Shown here piece by piece: positions 1 through 11,101 of a stretch of DNA of 64,000 bases. Numbering within the stretch: the first letter of the stretch is position 1; each line of letters begins with the position of its first letter. Under the pieces are notes generated by a model, which was not told the DNA's origin, searched no databases, and saw only the letters and a program-made list of their open reading frames with translations. A program made the translations under genes and the position numbers. The DNA is from Purpureocillium takamizusanense (lineage: Eukaryota; Ascomycota; Sordariomycetes; Hypocreales; Ophiocordycipitaceae): assembly GCF_022605165.1 (NCBI RefSeq), contig NC_063069.1:62001-126000 (forward strand). Reading direction: 5' to 3'.

Positions 1-3000
1 TGTTGCTGGACGGGCATCGTCGCATCGCGTCGGAGCCGGCGTCGTGCAGGCCCCTGGTCCGTGAGCGACGGGGCGGAGGTGGGAGATGAAGAGGTGAGGT
101 TGAGGAAGGCTAGGTGAAGCTCTCTCCGCATGAGCTTCCATGACAGTGGGCAAGGAAGGCACGCCGACCTGAGCCCAACAGCGAGGGAGCTTGGAGGTGG
201 GGCACTCACCACTAGAGAAGAGGTACCCAGCACGCATAGGCACCGAGGCGGCTGCTCTTACGGCGCGCGGGCGGCAAAAGGCCGGGTGCCCAGCTTCATC
301 TACGAGCAAGACTTGACTACCCTGTACTTCGTATACTGTAGCATTGCGTCGTTGGCGATCGCATCATCCCAATCAGATGAACAGGACTCGCAGGCCAGGC
401 TCGGAGCTGAGTTGGATAAAGACAAATCTTGTTCGGCAGTGATATCTACATTTTAACAGTAGCTAGCACGGGGTGATTGTGGGAGGATCGTCGCATGCAC
501 CACTGCTCGCACAAGATGAGCCTGCAAGATTACGTGCGTTGTGGTGTAAACGATTGAAATGACGAATTCACATGGCGAGATGACGCTGATGCCAACGTCT
601 GCCTATAACAGATTGATGAATCTTGTTACGTAGGTAACGAGAGCCGGTGACCAGGCAGGCAGAAGAACGCAATTGACAAACCGAGCTGATGTTGTCATTC
701 CGTTTTGGACGGCACTTGGCATCACTGGAGCATCGGCTCCCTCATCGTAGCTATACATACGCGGAGCTATCGATCGGTTGGACACATGGATCGCAAGCCA
801 ACACGGCACTAACCTGGATCTTGGTGCATGCCCTTCCTGGCGGCCTCTTTGTTTGTGTGCCTGCTCGCCGACGGCCATGCCAAGGTTCGGGCCAATGACG
901 ATGAGGGCGACAACCAAGAGAACATACATGAACAGGTTTCCCGAGGAACTCAACGAGCCAACCCCATGACCGGCGGGCGGCTCTCCCTCACCGGAGGAGA
1001 GCGGGCGAACCGGTCTTTGGATCGACGCGGGCCGGCTCTGTCAAAATGCTCAATGGGCCACAAAGGAACAATCCACTCCTATTCGCCAGGTGCTACTCAT
1101 AATTCAGCAGCTTCCTCGTGGCGCATCTGCTGTTTGGGCTGGTGCCAGCCGGCGGCCCGGGTCCGGGCGGTGGGGCTTCGGCTTCTCGGGGGTGGCGGAC
1201 GATCGTGGTGAGAGGACATTGGGTTTGGAAGGGGGGGGGGGGTGCTACCTAGTATGCTGTGAACTCGCAAACCATCATGGTCCTGGGCTGCTTTGGGGAT
1301 TCGGTCCGGGGTCATCGCCACCTTACATACATGGCTGTGCTGCTGCTGTGATGCGATGGCAGCACCCGAGGCAGGCGGTGGGCGGACAGAAAACTGTCAT
1401 GGCTGATGACGAATACTTCGTGCGTACTTCGTATATAGTGGTTTTGGTCCTGCAAAGACAAGACCATGGGCTGGCCTAGGAGGCAAGACGGTAACTACTA
1501 CAGGTACCAAGGTAAAGACGAGGAGCCGGTTGGCAGACGTTGTTGCTATAACCTTGCGTCGTCGTGCGAGGTAAGTACCGAACAATGATGTGCTACTTAC
1601 CAAAGAAGCCTGAGAGAAAGTGCCTTGGAGACCCATTGGCGCATCAACGACAATGCCAGTGTGGCTTTTGCTCACGATCGCAGCGGCAACGGCAGCAGCC
1701 ATATGATTTGGAATCGAATCCATCACGCCGATGAATGCGCCGGCTGTACTCAAGTACAACCAGGCGATGGAGTCCAACAACAACAACCTAGGGAGCCCGC
1801 GATGCTTCGGTCCCGCGAACTGGCCGCCCGTTGGTGGAAGTTGGTCCAGCAGCGGTCGGTGCCCACTGGAACTCACTGATGGGGTCCACTGTATTCGCAC
1901 GCGCGCGCAGGGCCAAAGTGCCCGGGCGGGCATCCACGGGCCAGGCGCGCTTCCATTGGCTTGCTTCCATGGAGGCTATTATCACGGGGAGGCGCGGGAG
2001 GACCTGCAACCGTTGTGAATGGACTCTAGACTTCTAGAGGTACGTATAATAACCTGTGCTGAATGGTCCCGGTCGGGCAATTGAAATCGGAGGGTATTAC
2101 TAGTGCCAACGGTTTTCCGAATGCCCTGTTTGTTGTCTGTTCTGCGATAGGGACAAAGACCCGGGAGCGCGACGCAGCCTGCAGAAGCACGTGCAGCCCA
2201 GACCATGCCCTTTGTTGCATGCGTTCGTTCGTTGGATCCATCCCGTTCCATGGCCGCGGAGACACGGCAATTGCTTTTTTTTTTTTCATCATCAGAGTCT
2301 TGCAAGGTTTCCGTGCAGAATTCGTCATGGAAACGTTGTGTGGGCGTGCGCCCAACTCATGGGTCCCTCACCGCAGCATTGGTCTGGTGGAATCGGAATG
2401 TATTCGCAAGTTGACATCGATTTAACTTACTACTAAGGTAGTTACATTAGTACTTGGTACTCAACGGGACCATGTGAGACCATGCGTCGCTCGCCATTGC
2501 CTCTTCCGCTCGACACGACACGATGCAATCAACGACGACCGCCTTCCGCAGCCCGTTTCAGGCAGGGCCCACCGATAGGACCACGCGCTAGAGAGCGCCA
2601 TGTGTCTGGCCCATCTGTCATCGGGCTATTGTTGGGCGCGGTTCGTGGGCGATGGTCCCGCGTGCCGGGAGCTATTCAATTCATCGGCGGGTGCCGGCCA
2701 TGGTGCCTGCCGGCCGTTGGGCGTTGAATGGGCGAGGCATTGTTGTGTTGGCGCCAGGGAGTCTGCCATGTTTCGGGGCGGTGCGTGATGAGCTGCGGTG
2801 GGCATTGAGAGTCCTTTTTGGTGTTGCGAATAACAAATAACGTACCGGATGAAGGTGGTTATGCGGGTTCCGTGGTACTGTACAGTAGGTACTGTGACAA
2901 GAAGTTGGAAAGTAATACGTGGGCGTCCCGGTGATGCATGGCGTGACGAGATGCATACACCAACGCGGAGACTCTGCTGCGCCGTACATGGTATGTACAT

Positions 3001-3963
3001 ACTTTACTTGCATGCGCTGGATGCACGACATGTCTTGCCCAACCGCACTAGTAGAGCGCAGTTGCCGCAATGAGAGCGACGGCAGCACGCCTGAGGGCTC
3101 GCACGAATTACTACCTGGTAGTAAGCTGGCAGTTGAGAGATACTAAGTGTTTTGACTTGCAAAGGGCGTACTAACTTGGCGTGCAGTACAGTTCCAGTAG
3201 GCTACCTTGCCTACTAGCCTATCCGGCATCTGCGTTTGTTTCTAGGCCACCTAGGCCCGCGAGAGCAAGCAGCAACGGGCTTGGCAATACCAAGATTGAT
3301 AACAACCCCCTCACTTGAGAGGATAATATAGTAGGTATGTTACTGCTGTCCCTCAAATCAAGTCACTTTTACGTTAGTACGTACTTGCTACGCACCTACC
3401 TGGTACCGACAGACAAACGAAAAATATCGGGCAACCTTGATGATGAGATTGGAAATCCAGATCGCCCGCCCCACATGCACACGCCTTTTGTCGGACCACC
3501 TGTTTCCATTTCTACTATGTACGTACGTACGCACGTCTGCTAGTTACTGCCATAATAATAGAGCCAAAGAGCCGCGGGAAACCTAAAGTGGGCTTTTTTT
3601 TTTGCCCGGCTCTTTCTCTCCTCTTGGCCCGAATTCCCGAGCTTTCCTCTAGGCGTTAATATACCTCATCGTCCCGGCCCCCGAAGTCGCAACTCGCTTC
3701 AACTTCTCAACAACTTTTTTTTTCCCGCGTGCCTGTCGCAAACGCCGCTCGTGCAGCCCGCCGACGCCACCCAGCAGCCACCGTGACGAAGCTTCTTCTT
3801 CTTCGTCTCTTTGGCGACCGGACCGACTGATGACAGCGTCTCGGCGCGACGCACAGAGGTGGCAGTACGCCCAAGTAGTACAAACTACGGAGTAGAGGTT
3901 GTTGCAGGCCCTTCACCACCGCCCGTCACCATCACCACCACCACCGCCGCCGCCGCCACCACC
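1..3963. other. Gene-poor stretch upstream of the IDO gene
   Basis: I see no gene here. Open frames exist on both strands, for example minus 603-953 and minus 1397-1933. None shows a recognisable family, a splice-consistent extension or codon use like the neighbouring genes. The last 250 bases, up to 3963, are pyrimidine-rich and GCC-rich and are probably the promoter and leader of the dioxygenase gene that follows. Confidence 0.6.
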
Positions 3964-5520
3964 ATGTCTCCTACTTCTCCTCTTCCCCCTCCCATCCCCG
4001 TCCTCGAAGACTATGGCCTCTCGCCCACCACCGGCTTCCTGCCGCCGACGCTACCGCTGACGCGCCTGCCGGACCCCTACTACAACAAGTGGGAGGCCAT
4101 CGCCGCCAACCTCCAGGCCCACGTCCTCAGCCGGCGCCTCCGAGGCGTTGTCGACAGCCTACCCGTGCTGTCGACCGTCGGCCTCGAGCACGACGCCGAG
4201 TGGCGCCGCGCCTACTCGCTGCTGTGCTTCATTGCCCACGCCTACATCTGGGGCGGCGACGCCCCCGCCGACCGCCTGCCCGCCTCCGTCTCCGTGCCGC
4301 TGCTCGCCATCGCAGCCCGCCTCGAGGTGCCTCCCGTCGCCACCTACGCCGCCGTCTGCCTGTGGAACTTCAAGCCGCTCTTCCTCGACGAGCCCATCGA
4401 CAACCTCGAGAACCTCGCCACCCTCAACACCTTCACCGGCTCCATCGACGAGTCGTGGTTCTACCTCGTCTCCGTCGCCATCGAGGCCCGCGGCGGGCCC
4501 ATCCTCGCCCTCATGCTCACGGCCTTTGGCGCCGCCCGCCGCGACGACGCCCGCACCGTCACCCGCTGCCTCTGCGCCTTTGCCGAGCGCCTCACCGACC
4601 TGACCATCATCATGCAGCGCCTGTACGAGAGCTGCGAGCCCGCCACCTTTTATCACCGCATCCGCCCCTTCCTCGCCGGCAGCAAGAACATGGCCGAGGC
4701 CGGCCTCCCCCGTGGCGTCCTTTACGAGGACGGCTCCGGCACCGAGACGTACCGCCAGTACGCAGGCGGGAGCAACGCCCAGAGCAGCCTGATTCAGTTC
4801 TTCGACATTGCCCTCGGCATCCACCACCGCGCGACCGGCGAGACCCCGGCAACGACGACGACGACGACGGGCGGTGGCGCCGCGCCGCCCCCTCCGTCCT
4901 CCTCCACCACCACCAAGCACGGGCACGGCTTCATCCACGAGATGCGCAAGTACATGCCCGCACCGCACGCACGCTTCCTCGAGGACGCCACGCGCGCGGC
5001 CAACCTTCGCGAGTACGTTGAGGCGCATCGCTCCGACCGCGCCCTGTGTCTCGCCTACGATGCCTGCCTGGCCATGCTGAGTTCCTTCCGCGACAAGCAC
5101 ATCTCCATCGTCACGCGCTACATCATCAACCCCTCGCGTGAGGCCCGCGCCCGCAGCCGCTCCCGCGCCGCCGCCGACGACGACGCGCCCGCGCGCAAGC
5201 GCATCAACCTCGCCACGGCCAGCAAGATCGCACCGGAAAAGGGCGGCCAGCGCGGGACCGGCGGCACCGCCCTCATCCCCTTTCTCAAGCAGGCCCGCGA
5301 TGAGACGAGCGAGCCGGCCGTCGAGGAGTGGACCAGGCGCTTCATGAAGCGCAAGATGGGCTCCGGCGGAGGCGGCGCCGACTTTGGCGGCAGCGGGCGC
5401 GTGGACATGCTGCTGCCGCAGCCCGCGGCGGCGCTGGACAAGGAGAACGTCGTCGACGTCAAGGGCCTGGCGTGGTCGTGGACCATGGAGGATGACGTCG
5501 GAGGCATCTGCATGGTGTAG
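3964..5520 (+). CDS. BNA2: Indoleamine 2,3-dioxygenase (kynurenine pathway)
   Basis: This single-exon gene encodes about 518 aa of the IDO family. IDO is a haem dioxygenase that opens the indole ring of tryptophan to N-formylkynurenine, the first step towards NAD+. The family is recognised from the N-terminal helical region (LxxYGLSPTTGFLP, residues about 15-30), the substrate-pocket stretch AGGSNAQSS (about 267-275) and the MRKYMPAPHARFLE block (about 327-340), where His335 would be the proximal haem ligand. I chose the ATG at 3964 (context ACCACCATG). The frame stays open upstream to 3811, but that part is leader-like repeats. A Thr/Gly/Pro-rich insertion lies at about 295-318. The C-terminal tail after about 390 is basic and low in complexity, as in many fungal IDOs. 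Fungi carry several IDO paralogues, so which subtype this is remains uncertain. Confidence 0.9.
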   Translation: MSPTSPLPPPIPVLEDYGLSPTTGFLPPTLPLTRLPDPYYNKWEAIAANLQAHVLSRRLRGVVDSLPVLSTVGLEHDAEWRRAYSLLCFIAHAYIWGGDAPADRLPASVSVPLLAIAARLEVPPVATYAAVCLWNFKPLFLDEPIDNLENLATLNTFTGSIDESWFYLVSVAIEARGGPILALMLTAFGAARRDDARTVTRCLCAFAERLTDLTIIMQRLYESCEPATFYHRIRPFLAGSKNMAEAGLPRGVLYEDGSGTETYRQYAGGSNAQSSLIQFFDIALGIHHRATGETPATTTTTTGGGAAPPPPSSSTTTKHGHGFIHEMRKYMPAPHARFLEDATRAANLREYVEAHRSDRALCLAYDACLAMLSSFRDKHISIVTRYIINPSREARARSRSRAAADDDAPARKRINLATASKIAPEKGGQRGTGGTALIPFLKQARDETSEPAVEEWTRRFMKRKMGSGGGGADFGGSGRVDMLLPQPAAALDKENVVDVKGLAWSWTMEDDVGGICMV

Positions 5521-5844
5521 TACCAGAGGCTGGAGCACCTTGTCACTTTCCATGCACGACTACTAGTGCCGTACTCGGTACCTATTGTTGTTGCTCTGCA
5601 TGTGAACCCCTGCCAGGCTGATTTGATGATGAGATTGGGTCAATGTCTCACTGCCACGCCGGGTACGAACAGCCGAGGTTTGCGCCACGTCGAAGGCACA
5701 CGCAGACGAAGCAAGACGGACACACACTCACACACACACGGAGAGAGGTAGAGGGAGGTCGAGCAGAAGAGAGAGAGAGAGAGACACACACACATCCCAC
5801 CTCATAACTAACACATCCACTCCACGCCGTCCTTCTTCCCACAC
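5521..5844. other. Intergenic region between converging IDO and GH45 genes
   Basis: This is shared 3' flank with no gene. It contains a short GA then CA dinucleotide tract at about 5768-5794. Confidence 0.6.
5768..5794. repeat. GA/CA microsatellite
   Basis: A run of GA dinucleotides passes directly into CA dinucleotides in the 3' flank of the IDO and GH45 genes. Confidence 0.8.
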
Positions 5845-6788
5845 TCATGAGCCCGAGGGGGCCGCCGGAAAGCTCCCGTCATCCTGCCTGACGCACCCGC
5901 TAATGGCCGTCAGCGCCGCGGGGCACTTGACCTGCTCAAACGTCAGGTCTGGGTTGTCGGCGTTGAGGAACCAGTCGAAGCGCCAGTAGCAGCCGGCCTT
6001 GAGCTTCTGGGGCATCCCGTCGCATTCGGCGCGCGACGACACGCCGCCGTACTGCGCGCCCGGGATGCCGCCGAACTCGGGCGTGCAGCCGTCGAAGAGG
6101 CCCACGCCGGCCCCCGGGATCATGAGATCGAAGTGGTTGCTGCCCAAGTCGCCGCCCGTGTTGGTCGACTGCACGACGAGCGTCTTGCCCGCGACGGGGC
6201 CGGATGTGAACTTGAGACTATTCCCACGCAGGGCTGGTCAGCCTTTTTTCCTTCCTTTGGTGTTGTAATTGTGCCCCCGACGCGAAATCATCTCCTCGCT
6301 TCCACCAGAGCACCACCATTCGCAACTCAATTATTTGTGTTTCTGCCCAGAAGAAAGGCAACATGAAACGAAGGACACAAGCCTCGGCGATTCAACACAG
6401 AGACAGTCAGGACGAAAACGAACAAAAAGACAAAGACGTACGCATAGCACGCGCAGCACCAGCTCGACTCTGTCCCGCCACTTATCGCCGTGGCCGCGAA
6501 TCCGTACGCCAGCCCGTCGTCGACGGCAAACGGCGAGTTGTTGGTGCAGGCAAACGCTGGCCCGCCGCTGCATCCGCTCTGCGCGTCGGCGTCGCCCAGC
6601 GGGCTGTCGTTCTTGTCGCACGTGGTGACGGGCGCGCTCACGGGCGCCTTGCCCGGCCACGCGCACGACGGCTTGCAGCAGTCCCAGTAGCGCGTCGACT
6701 TGCCGGAGCCCGAGGCTGCGAGGGCTGCCCGCGGGAGCCCGGCGGTGGCGGCGGCGGCGGCGGCGAGAAGAGTGTCCTTGAAGAGCAT
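5845..6788 (-). CDS. Secreted GH45 endoglucanase (endo-1,4-beta-glucanase V type)
   Basis: There are two exons: 6788-6442 and 6217-5845. The 224-nt intron has a GTACGT donor, and the join restores the conserved CCACYA/LKFTSGP block. The protein is 239 aa. It opens with an Ala-rich signal peptide (residues about 1-25), followed by the GH45 signature [12 protein letters not shown], whose Asp is the catalytic nucleophile. The second catalytic Asp is in NHFDLMIPG. Many paired cysteines are present. GH45 enzymes cleave internal beta-1,4 bonds of cellulose outside the cell. The length equals a bare catalytic domain; I see no cellulose-binding module or linker. A good TATA box lies 163 nt upstream. 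The alternative start upstream at 7034 would place a long non-signal extension in front and is unlikely. Confidence 0.92.
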
Positions 6789-6950
6789 GATTGGGAGAAA
6801 GAGTTGAAGGCAGAGAGAGATGAGGGCGCGAAAAGACCAGCACACTGAGCGGAGAGCAATGATGTTTATGAATGCTTGTATGATATATCCAATGCATAGG
6901 ACCGCGGTGCGTGCATCTAGAAGCGAAGCCCATATGGCGGCGACCAGTCT

Positions 6951-6961
6951 CCCTTTATATA
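6951..6961 (-). promoter_or_regulatory. TATA box of the GH45 gene
   Basis: Read on the minus strand the bases are TATATAAAGGG, about 163 nt before the GH45 start codon. The spacing fits an inducible secreted-enzyme promoter. Confidence 0.6.
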
Positions 6962-8017
6962 CAGCATTTCCTTTTCCTTTTCCATACCAGCAGGTCACCT
7001 CTTCCAGTGCCATGGTAGAGGCCTCTGTAGGCAAGGAGAAGACAACCCAACCCGTCTAGTTCTCCCGCATCGAGCATGTGACGTCCGGCCGGCTATTTCT
7101 CCCACCAGTGATTATTACAAAGGAGTACAGCACCAAGGCAGCGACCACCCTCCACCCGCCTAGGCAAGCGCCTAGATCCGAAACGCCCCAAGATCGTCGC
7201 GCTGGCGGAGTGTCGCGCCGTCTTCCCGTGGCGGCCGCCGCCCGCGACGACGAGAACGCGCTCTATGCCTGCGTGTCCTCTGCCCACACGGTTGGCGCTT
7301 CTCTGGGATGATTTGCTGATGGACGGATGCCGCAGGAGGCGCATACGCAGTAACGTTTGTAAGTGAGGTACTGGACGCGATGTACCTAGTGGCGGACAAA
7401 CTGCCGTCTGGGGGATATCCCTGGCGCCGGCTGGGGAGTAGCTGGTAGTGTGGCGCGCCTCGCCTGGGGTAATAAGTCTGCGGGGAAGATGAGAGGCTGT
7501 AGGATAGTGACGATGGTCAACGAGGCTGCCACATTTGGTTATGCAGCCATCAGGGCATTGACCGCCGTAGCTTCTTCCAAGTATCGCGGTACAGTTAGCC
7601 GGATCACATGCCGCGCGGAAAACAGAGATCCCCCAAAGGCACCGTGATATACTTGGCAGAGGTCGTCGTCCGGGCAGGGCTTGCAGATGAAACGGGAGTC
7701 GGTCCGATCGCGGGGAGGAGGGCCAGCGGCGCGACGGGCCGGCGTGGTAAACGGAAAGACAACAGGGAGGCGCGCGATAGGTATGTAATGTAATGCGCTT
7801 GCGATATATATTCACCACGCTGCGTTTGTGATGGACTCGTCGATGACGCATGATGGGAGATGGTGCTGCGCTGAAGTCGGCGGCGCGCACCCATCGTCCC
7901 GTCTCGTCACACGGCATTGAACCACATGGCAGCGAGTTCGAGTCGAGTTGCGAGCGTAGGAATAGTATCAACGTTAGTAGCTACCGTGGACCAGAGAGCA
8001 AAAGGCACTAATACCTT
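6962..8017. other. Intergenic region between the GH45 and S66 genes
   Basis: I see no supportable gene. A long minus-strand frame at 7093-7971 has no family features, and its arginine/proline-rich composition looks like chance. A GTGAGT string directly before the S66 stop (about 8021-8026) could be a donor for an alternative C terminus. Confidence 0.5.
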
Positions 8018-9286
8018 CTAACTCACCCCAGACTCTAAAATGGTGAACTGATCCCTCTCCGAGTCCAGCCTGGCCAAGACATCAAACGGCAGAGTGACCA
8101 TGGGCGTCGTATGCCCAATATCCACATTCAGCAAAATAGGAAACTCCTTCTCCTTACCCCTCTCCCCCTCACACAGCAGCTCCCTAAAAACACCAGCAAA
8201 CTGCTCCCTCCGCTCCTCCGTATCATATCCAAACGCCCTGCCCACCACCAAGCCCGCCGCCTCCTCAAACACGCCCTGCGCGAGCAAGTCCGCGACCGCG
8301 ATGCGCACGAGGCTCACGTCGTCGCCGCTCTCGTCCCCCTGGGACGTCTCCAGGAACACGATGCGCCCGCGCCAGTCGGGCGCCAGGGCGCGCACGCCGT
8401 TGAGCCGCGGCACGGTGAGCAGGAAGCCGCCGAACAGGCGGCCCTCGGCCTGGCCGCGCCGGAGCCAGTGCCATGGCGGCGCGGGGACCACGTCCTGGAC
8501 GGCTGTGGAGGCGGGGTCGTGGAAGAAGAAGGGGGGCGCCTTGGGTGCGTAGACGGCGGAGCGAGGGACGTCGCCGAGCGGCACTGGCGCTGCGATGGCG
8601 TTGAATAGGGACCGCACGCAGAACGCGAGCGGAGACGCCTCGTCGGTGATGTCGTCCGCCGTGCCGAGCTCGGGTATGGCGCTGGGCCCGTAGAAGGTGC
8701 GCAGCCCGACGAGTCCATACAGGAACCAGTGCAGGCCCGTATTGTCTGACATGCCGACCACGATTTTCGGATTCGCCCGGATACCTGCGTGTAGCTCTCG
8801 ATCACGGAGCAGGACGGGGAGCAGTTCGGTGAAAGCCCCGCCGCCAATGGTGCAGATGACGGCGGAGATGCTAGGGTCCAGGAAGGCGGAACGAATCTCT
8901 GCGTGCCGGTTCGCGATGGACGATTGGATGCAGCCTTGATCTGGCGTGAAGAAGATGCGGACTTGGTAGCCTCGGCTGGATAGTAGTGCCTCTGAGCGAG
9001 CGATGGCTGCGGGGAAGACGTTGTTTAGTCGAGACGAGGGTGATATAAAGGCAATCGTTGCGCCGGCCTTTAGAGCCGGAGCAGTGATAACGGACGGCAT
9101 GTTCGCTGGGAATTTGCCCCTTGATATGTCGGTTAGCGGGTATGATGCTCTGTCTGGTCGTAGGGTTGTCGGGATGCTCGCGTCCGACTTATAAGTCGGC
9201 TTGAATGATGGAGGGGCAGAAGATGCCCCAGAAAACATGATGCGGGGTGTGATCTGTATTAATGGCAAACACATGTCTTCTTCCAT
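8018..9286 (-). CDS. Peptidase S66 family protein (LD-carboxypeptidase / MccF-like)
   Basis: This is a single-exon frame of 422 aa. The family-typical start is probably the Met at 9100 (MPSVITAPALKAGATIAF), giving 360 aa; the upstream 62 residues may be leader. S66 enzymes are serine peptidases with a Ser-Glu-His triad. In 422-aa numbering the nucleophile is Ser180 in VVGMSDNTG, the glutamate is Glu313 in IVFLETSQGDE, and the histidine is His392 in VDIGHTTPM. The glycine-rich GRLFGGFLL segment also fits. In bacteria the family comprises murein LD-carboxypeptidases and MccF, which cleaves the peptide-nucleotide antibiotic microcin C and gives self-immunity. Fungi lack murein, so the substrate here is unknown. 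The gene lies 302 bp downstream of, and on the same strand as, the secreted repeat precursor at 9589-9946. Confidence 0.88.
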   Translation of the reverse strand: MEEDMCLPLIQITPRIMFSGASSAPPSFKPTYKSDASIPTTLRPDRASYPLTDISRGKFPANMPSVITAPALKAGATIAFISPSSRLNNVFPAAIARSEALLSSRGYQVRIFFTPDQGCIQSSIANRHAEIRSAFLDPSISAVICTIGGGAFTELLPVLLRDRELHAGIRANPKIVVGMSDNTGLHWFLYGLVGLRTFYGPSAIPELGTADDITDEASPLAFCVRSLFNAIAAPVPLGDVPRSAVYAPKAPPFFFHDPASTAVQDVVPAPPWHWLRRGQAEGRLFGGFLLTVPRLNGVRALAPDWRGRIVFLETSQGDESGDDVSLVRIAVADLLAQGVFEEAAGLVVGRAFGYDTEERREQFAGVFRELLCEGERGKEKEFPILLNVDIGHTTPMVTLPFDVLARLDSERDQFTILESGVS

Positions 9287-9588
9287 TTTCGGATACTACA
9301 AGTGCTTCGTATACCCAAGGCAACCCCAAGACGATCCGGCCCGCGCGCCAGGATCAGGGGCTAACTGAATCTCCGGGTTGGGCTCAAGCAGCAATGCCTT
9401 CTGACCCGTCTACTACTCGACGAGCCAGTCGTAGTCACAGCGTCATGGAGTCCCATTCCTACGCCATCCGTAAGACTCAACATGTCTCATTGAATAATAC
9501 TAACAACCTTCTGAAGCTCGAGGTAGCGCATCGCCCGCCCGCCGGGCTGTGTCAGCTGCAATGACCTTGATACTTGACCGTCGCGCTA

Positions 9589-9946
9589 CTACCCACGGCT
9601 CACATAATCCATCTTAAGAATGCTCTCAACGTCGCCCTGGACCTCAGGATGGTCGATGGCCAGCTGGGTCAGGGTGGCCTTGATGTGCTCACCGTCCTCG
9701 CGCTTGGCAGGTCGAAGCCCCCCGTACTCTGCATAAAGAACGCTCTCAACAGCGCCCTTTATGTCGGGATGGTCGATAGCCAGCTGGTTGAGCTTGTTGA
9801 TTGTCTCGTGGTCCTCTGTCGGGTGGGTGTCAGTGACACAGTCGGTCTACATCACCGGTGCATGCAAAACACATACCGCTGGTAAGGGGGGCGGCAGCTG
9901 CCGCGGCGAACAAAGCCGCAAGAGTCAGAACGCTGGAGTAACGCAT
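9589..9946 (-). CDS. Small secreted Kex2-type repeat precursor (candidate RiPP precursor)
   Basis: The exons are 9946-9877 and 9815-9589, with a GTATGT donor and CGACAG acceptor, giving 98 aa. The signal peptide MRYSSVLTLAALFAAAAAA (cut before PLTS) is followed by two imperfect repeats of about 35 residues. Repeat 1 contains NQLAIDHPDIKGAVESVLYA and repeat 2 contains TQLAIDHPEVQGDVESILKM. A dibasic PAKR, a Kex2 site, separates them. Each repeat starts with acidic ED and ends with a Tyr-containing segment (YAEYGG; MDYVSRG). I do not recognise the family. The architecture (signal peptide, repeats, KR) is that of fungal Kex2-processed repeat proteins and dikaritin precursors. It is divergently transcribed from a UstYa-family gene with a 1.15-kb shared upstream region. 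It could instead be an ordinary small secreted effector-like protein. Confidence 0.7.
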
Positions 9947-11101
9947 GGTTCGAGTGCAGATTTCGGTGGAGAGGTGATGAAAGGATAGATTCCGATGTTC
10001 GCAGCGCTGAAGCTTAGAGGAACTAGATTCTTCGATGTTGAGCAGTGAAGAGGGCCGTATCAAATGACCCAGCGGCGAGAACAACTGTTCTTATGCTGTC
10101 TGTAGAGCTGCTTCGCGCGAGCTTCCGATTACATGATTGCTCCTACAACCGAACCTACCCGATGCGTATCATTGAGAGGATGCGCATCCCTAAAGGTAAC
10201 ATGAACTTTTGGCCAGCACAGACAGACTCCAAGCTTCTCGGCTGGCATCTGCCCGGGCCTAACCCTAAGTTTCCACGTCGCGATACCCTTCGTTCAATGA
10301 GCGCAGTCGCATTCTCCCAAAAGATGCCGGTGTCTACTGCACACCTGCTTCAGTGTCCAAGAATTTAAGTTCGCGGCTAATAACGGTGCCCGGGAAATGA
10401 ACCGGTTCCTGCGCCTCAGGGGCCATCGTTGCCAACAAGTGTTGTTGGTCAGATATTCGAAACGTCGGCAAGGCAAAATACGACATCAACGTAGCATTGT
10501 CAACCGTTTTACACACATGAACGGTACAGCGCAGTACCCGCCAAATAATAGAGTTAAAGTCCCGGACATGAAAGCTGGGTAGGCTCAGAACCTAGGCATT
10601 GACCAGGGTCGGGTCCGTCGGTTCGTTGCTCCGCCCGGATGCACGTCAGCGTAGTATCACAGGCCGTCTGGGCAGCAACATGCTTTGCCAGAATTCGGTC
10701 ATGTTTTTCGTTCTTCCGTAGAAGCACGTATCATAGCCTTTAATGGCAAGTTTTGGTCGATATTGATATCCCTCTGGCAAAACCAACCACCAATTTGCAG
10801 GACTACACGTGGGAGGGCAAGAGGTCGTTGCTGGGCTTGTGCCCGTTCAAGTCAAGACCAAGAGAGCACCCCAAGCCAGCAGAGCTTCGTATCATTTGCG
10901 CGCGCTTTGAGCCTTTATTCTGTACATTGAGTATTTGCTTGCATCGTCGCGCAGCTTTGGGTCATTCTTCGTCTACAACATCGAGGTAAGGCAATGTTAT
11001 GGTCCAGCTTGTGAATCACTTGCCCTCGATTTTGCACTACACTACCCACGACGTGAGGCTCATCGAGATACGCGCTATCCTTGACTTGCCGAGCCGTCGC
11101 T
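9947..11101. promoter_or_regulatory. Shared divergent upstream region of the repeat precursor and UstYa genes
   Basis: This 1.15-kb head-to-head spacer separates the minus-strand precursor from the plus-strand UstYa gene. Short open frames (10334-10516 minus, 10753-10989 plus) have no recognisable content. A bidirectional promoter is inferred from gene orientation only. Confidence 0.4.

Noticed and set aside
603..953. Minus-strand frame with a hydrophobic N terminus resembling a signal anchor
   Set aside because: After the first 28 residues the sequence is not protein-like, and no splice continuation was found.
4159..5553. Minus-strand open frame of 464 codons
   Set aside because: Antisense shadow of the IDO gene, with Val/Gly/Ala-rich artificial composition.
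7093..7971. Minus-strand open frame of 292 codons
   Set aside because: Arg/Pro/Ser-rich composition, no domain, no splice-supported partner exons. It looks like a chance frame between the GH45 and S66 genes.
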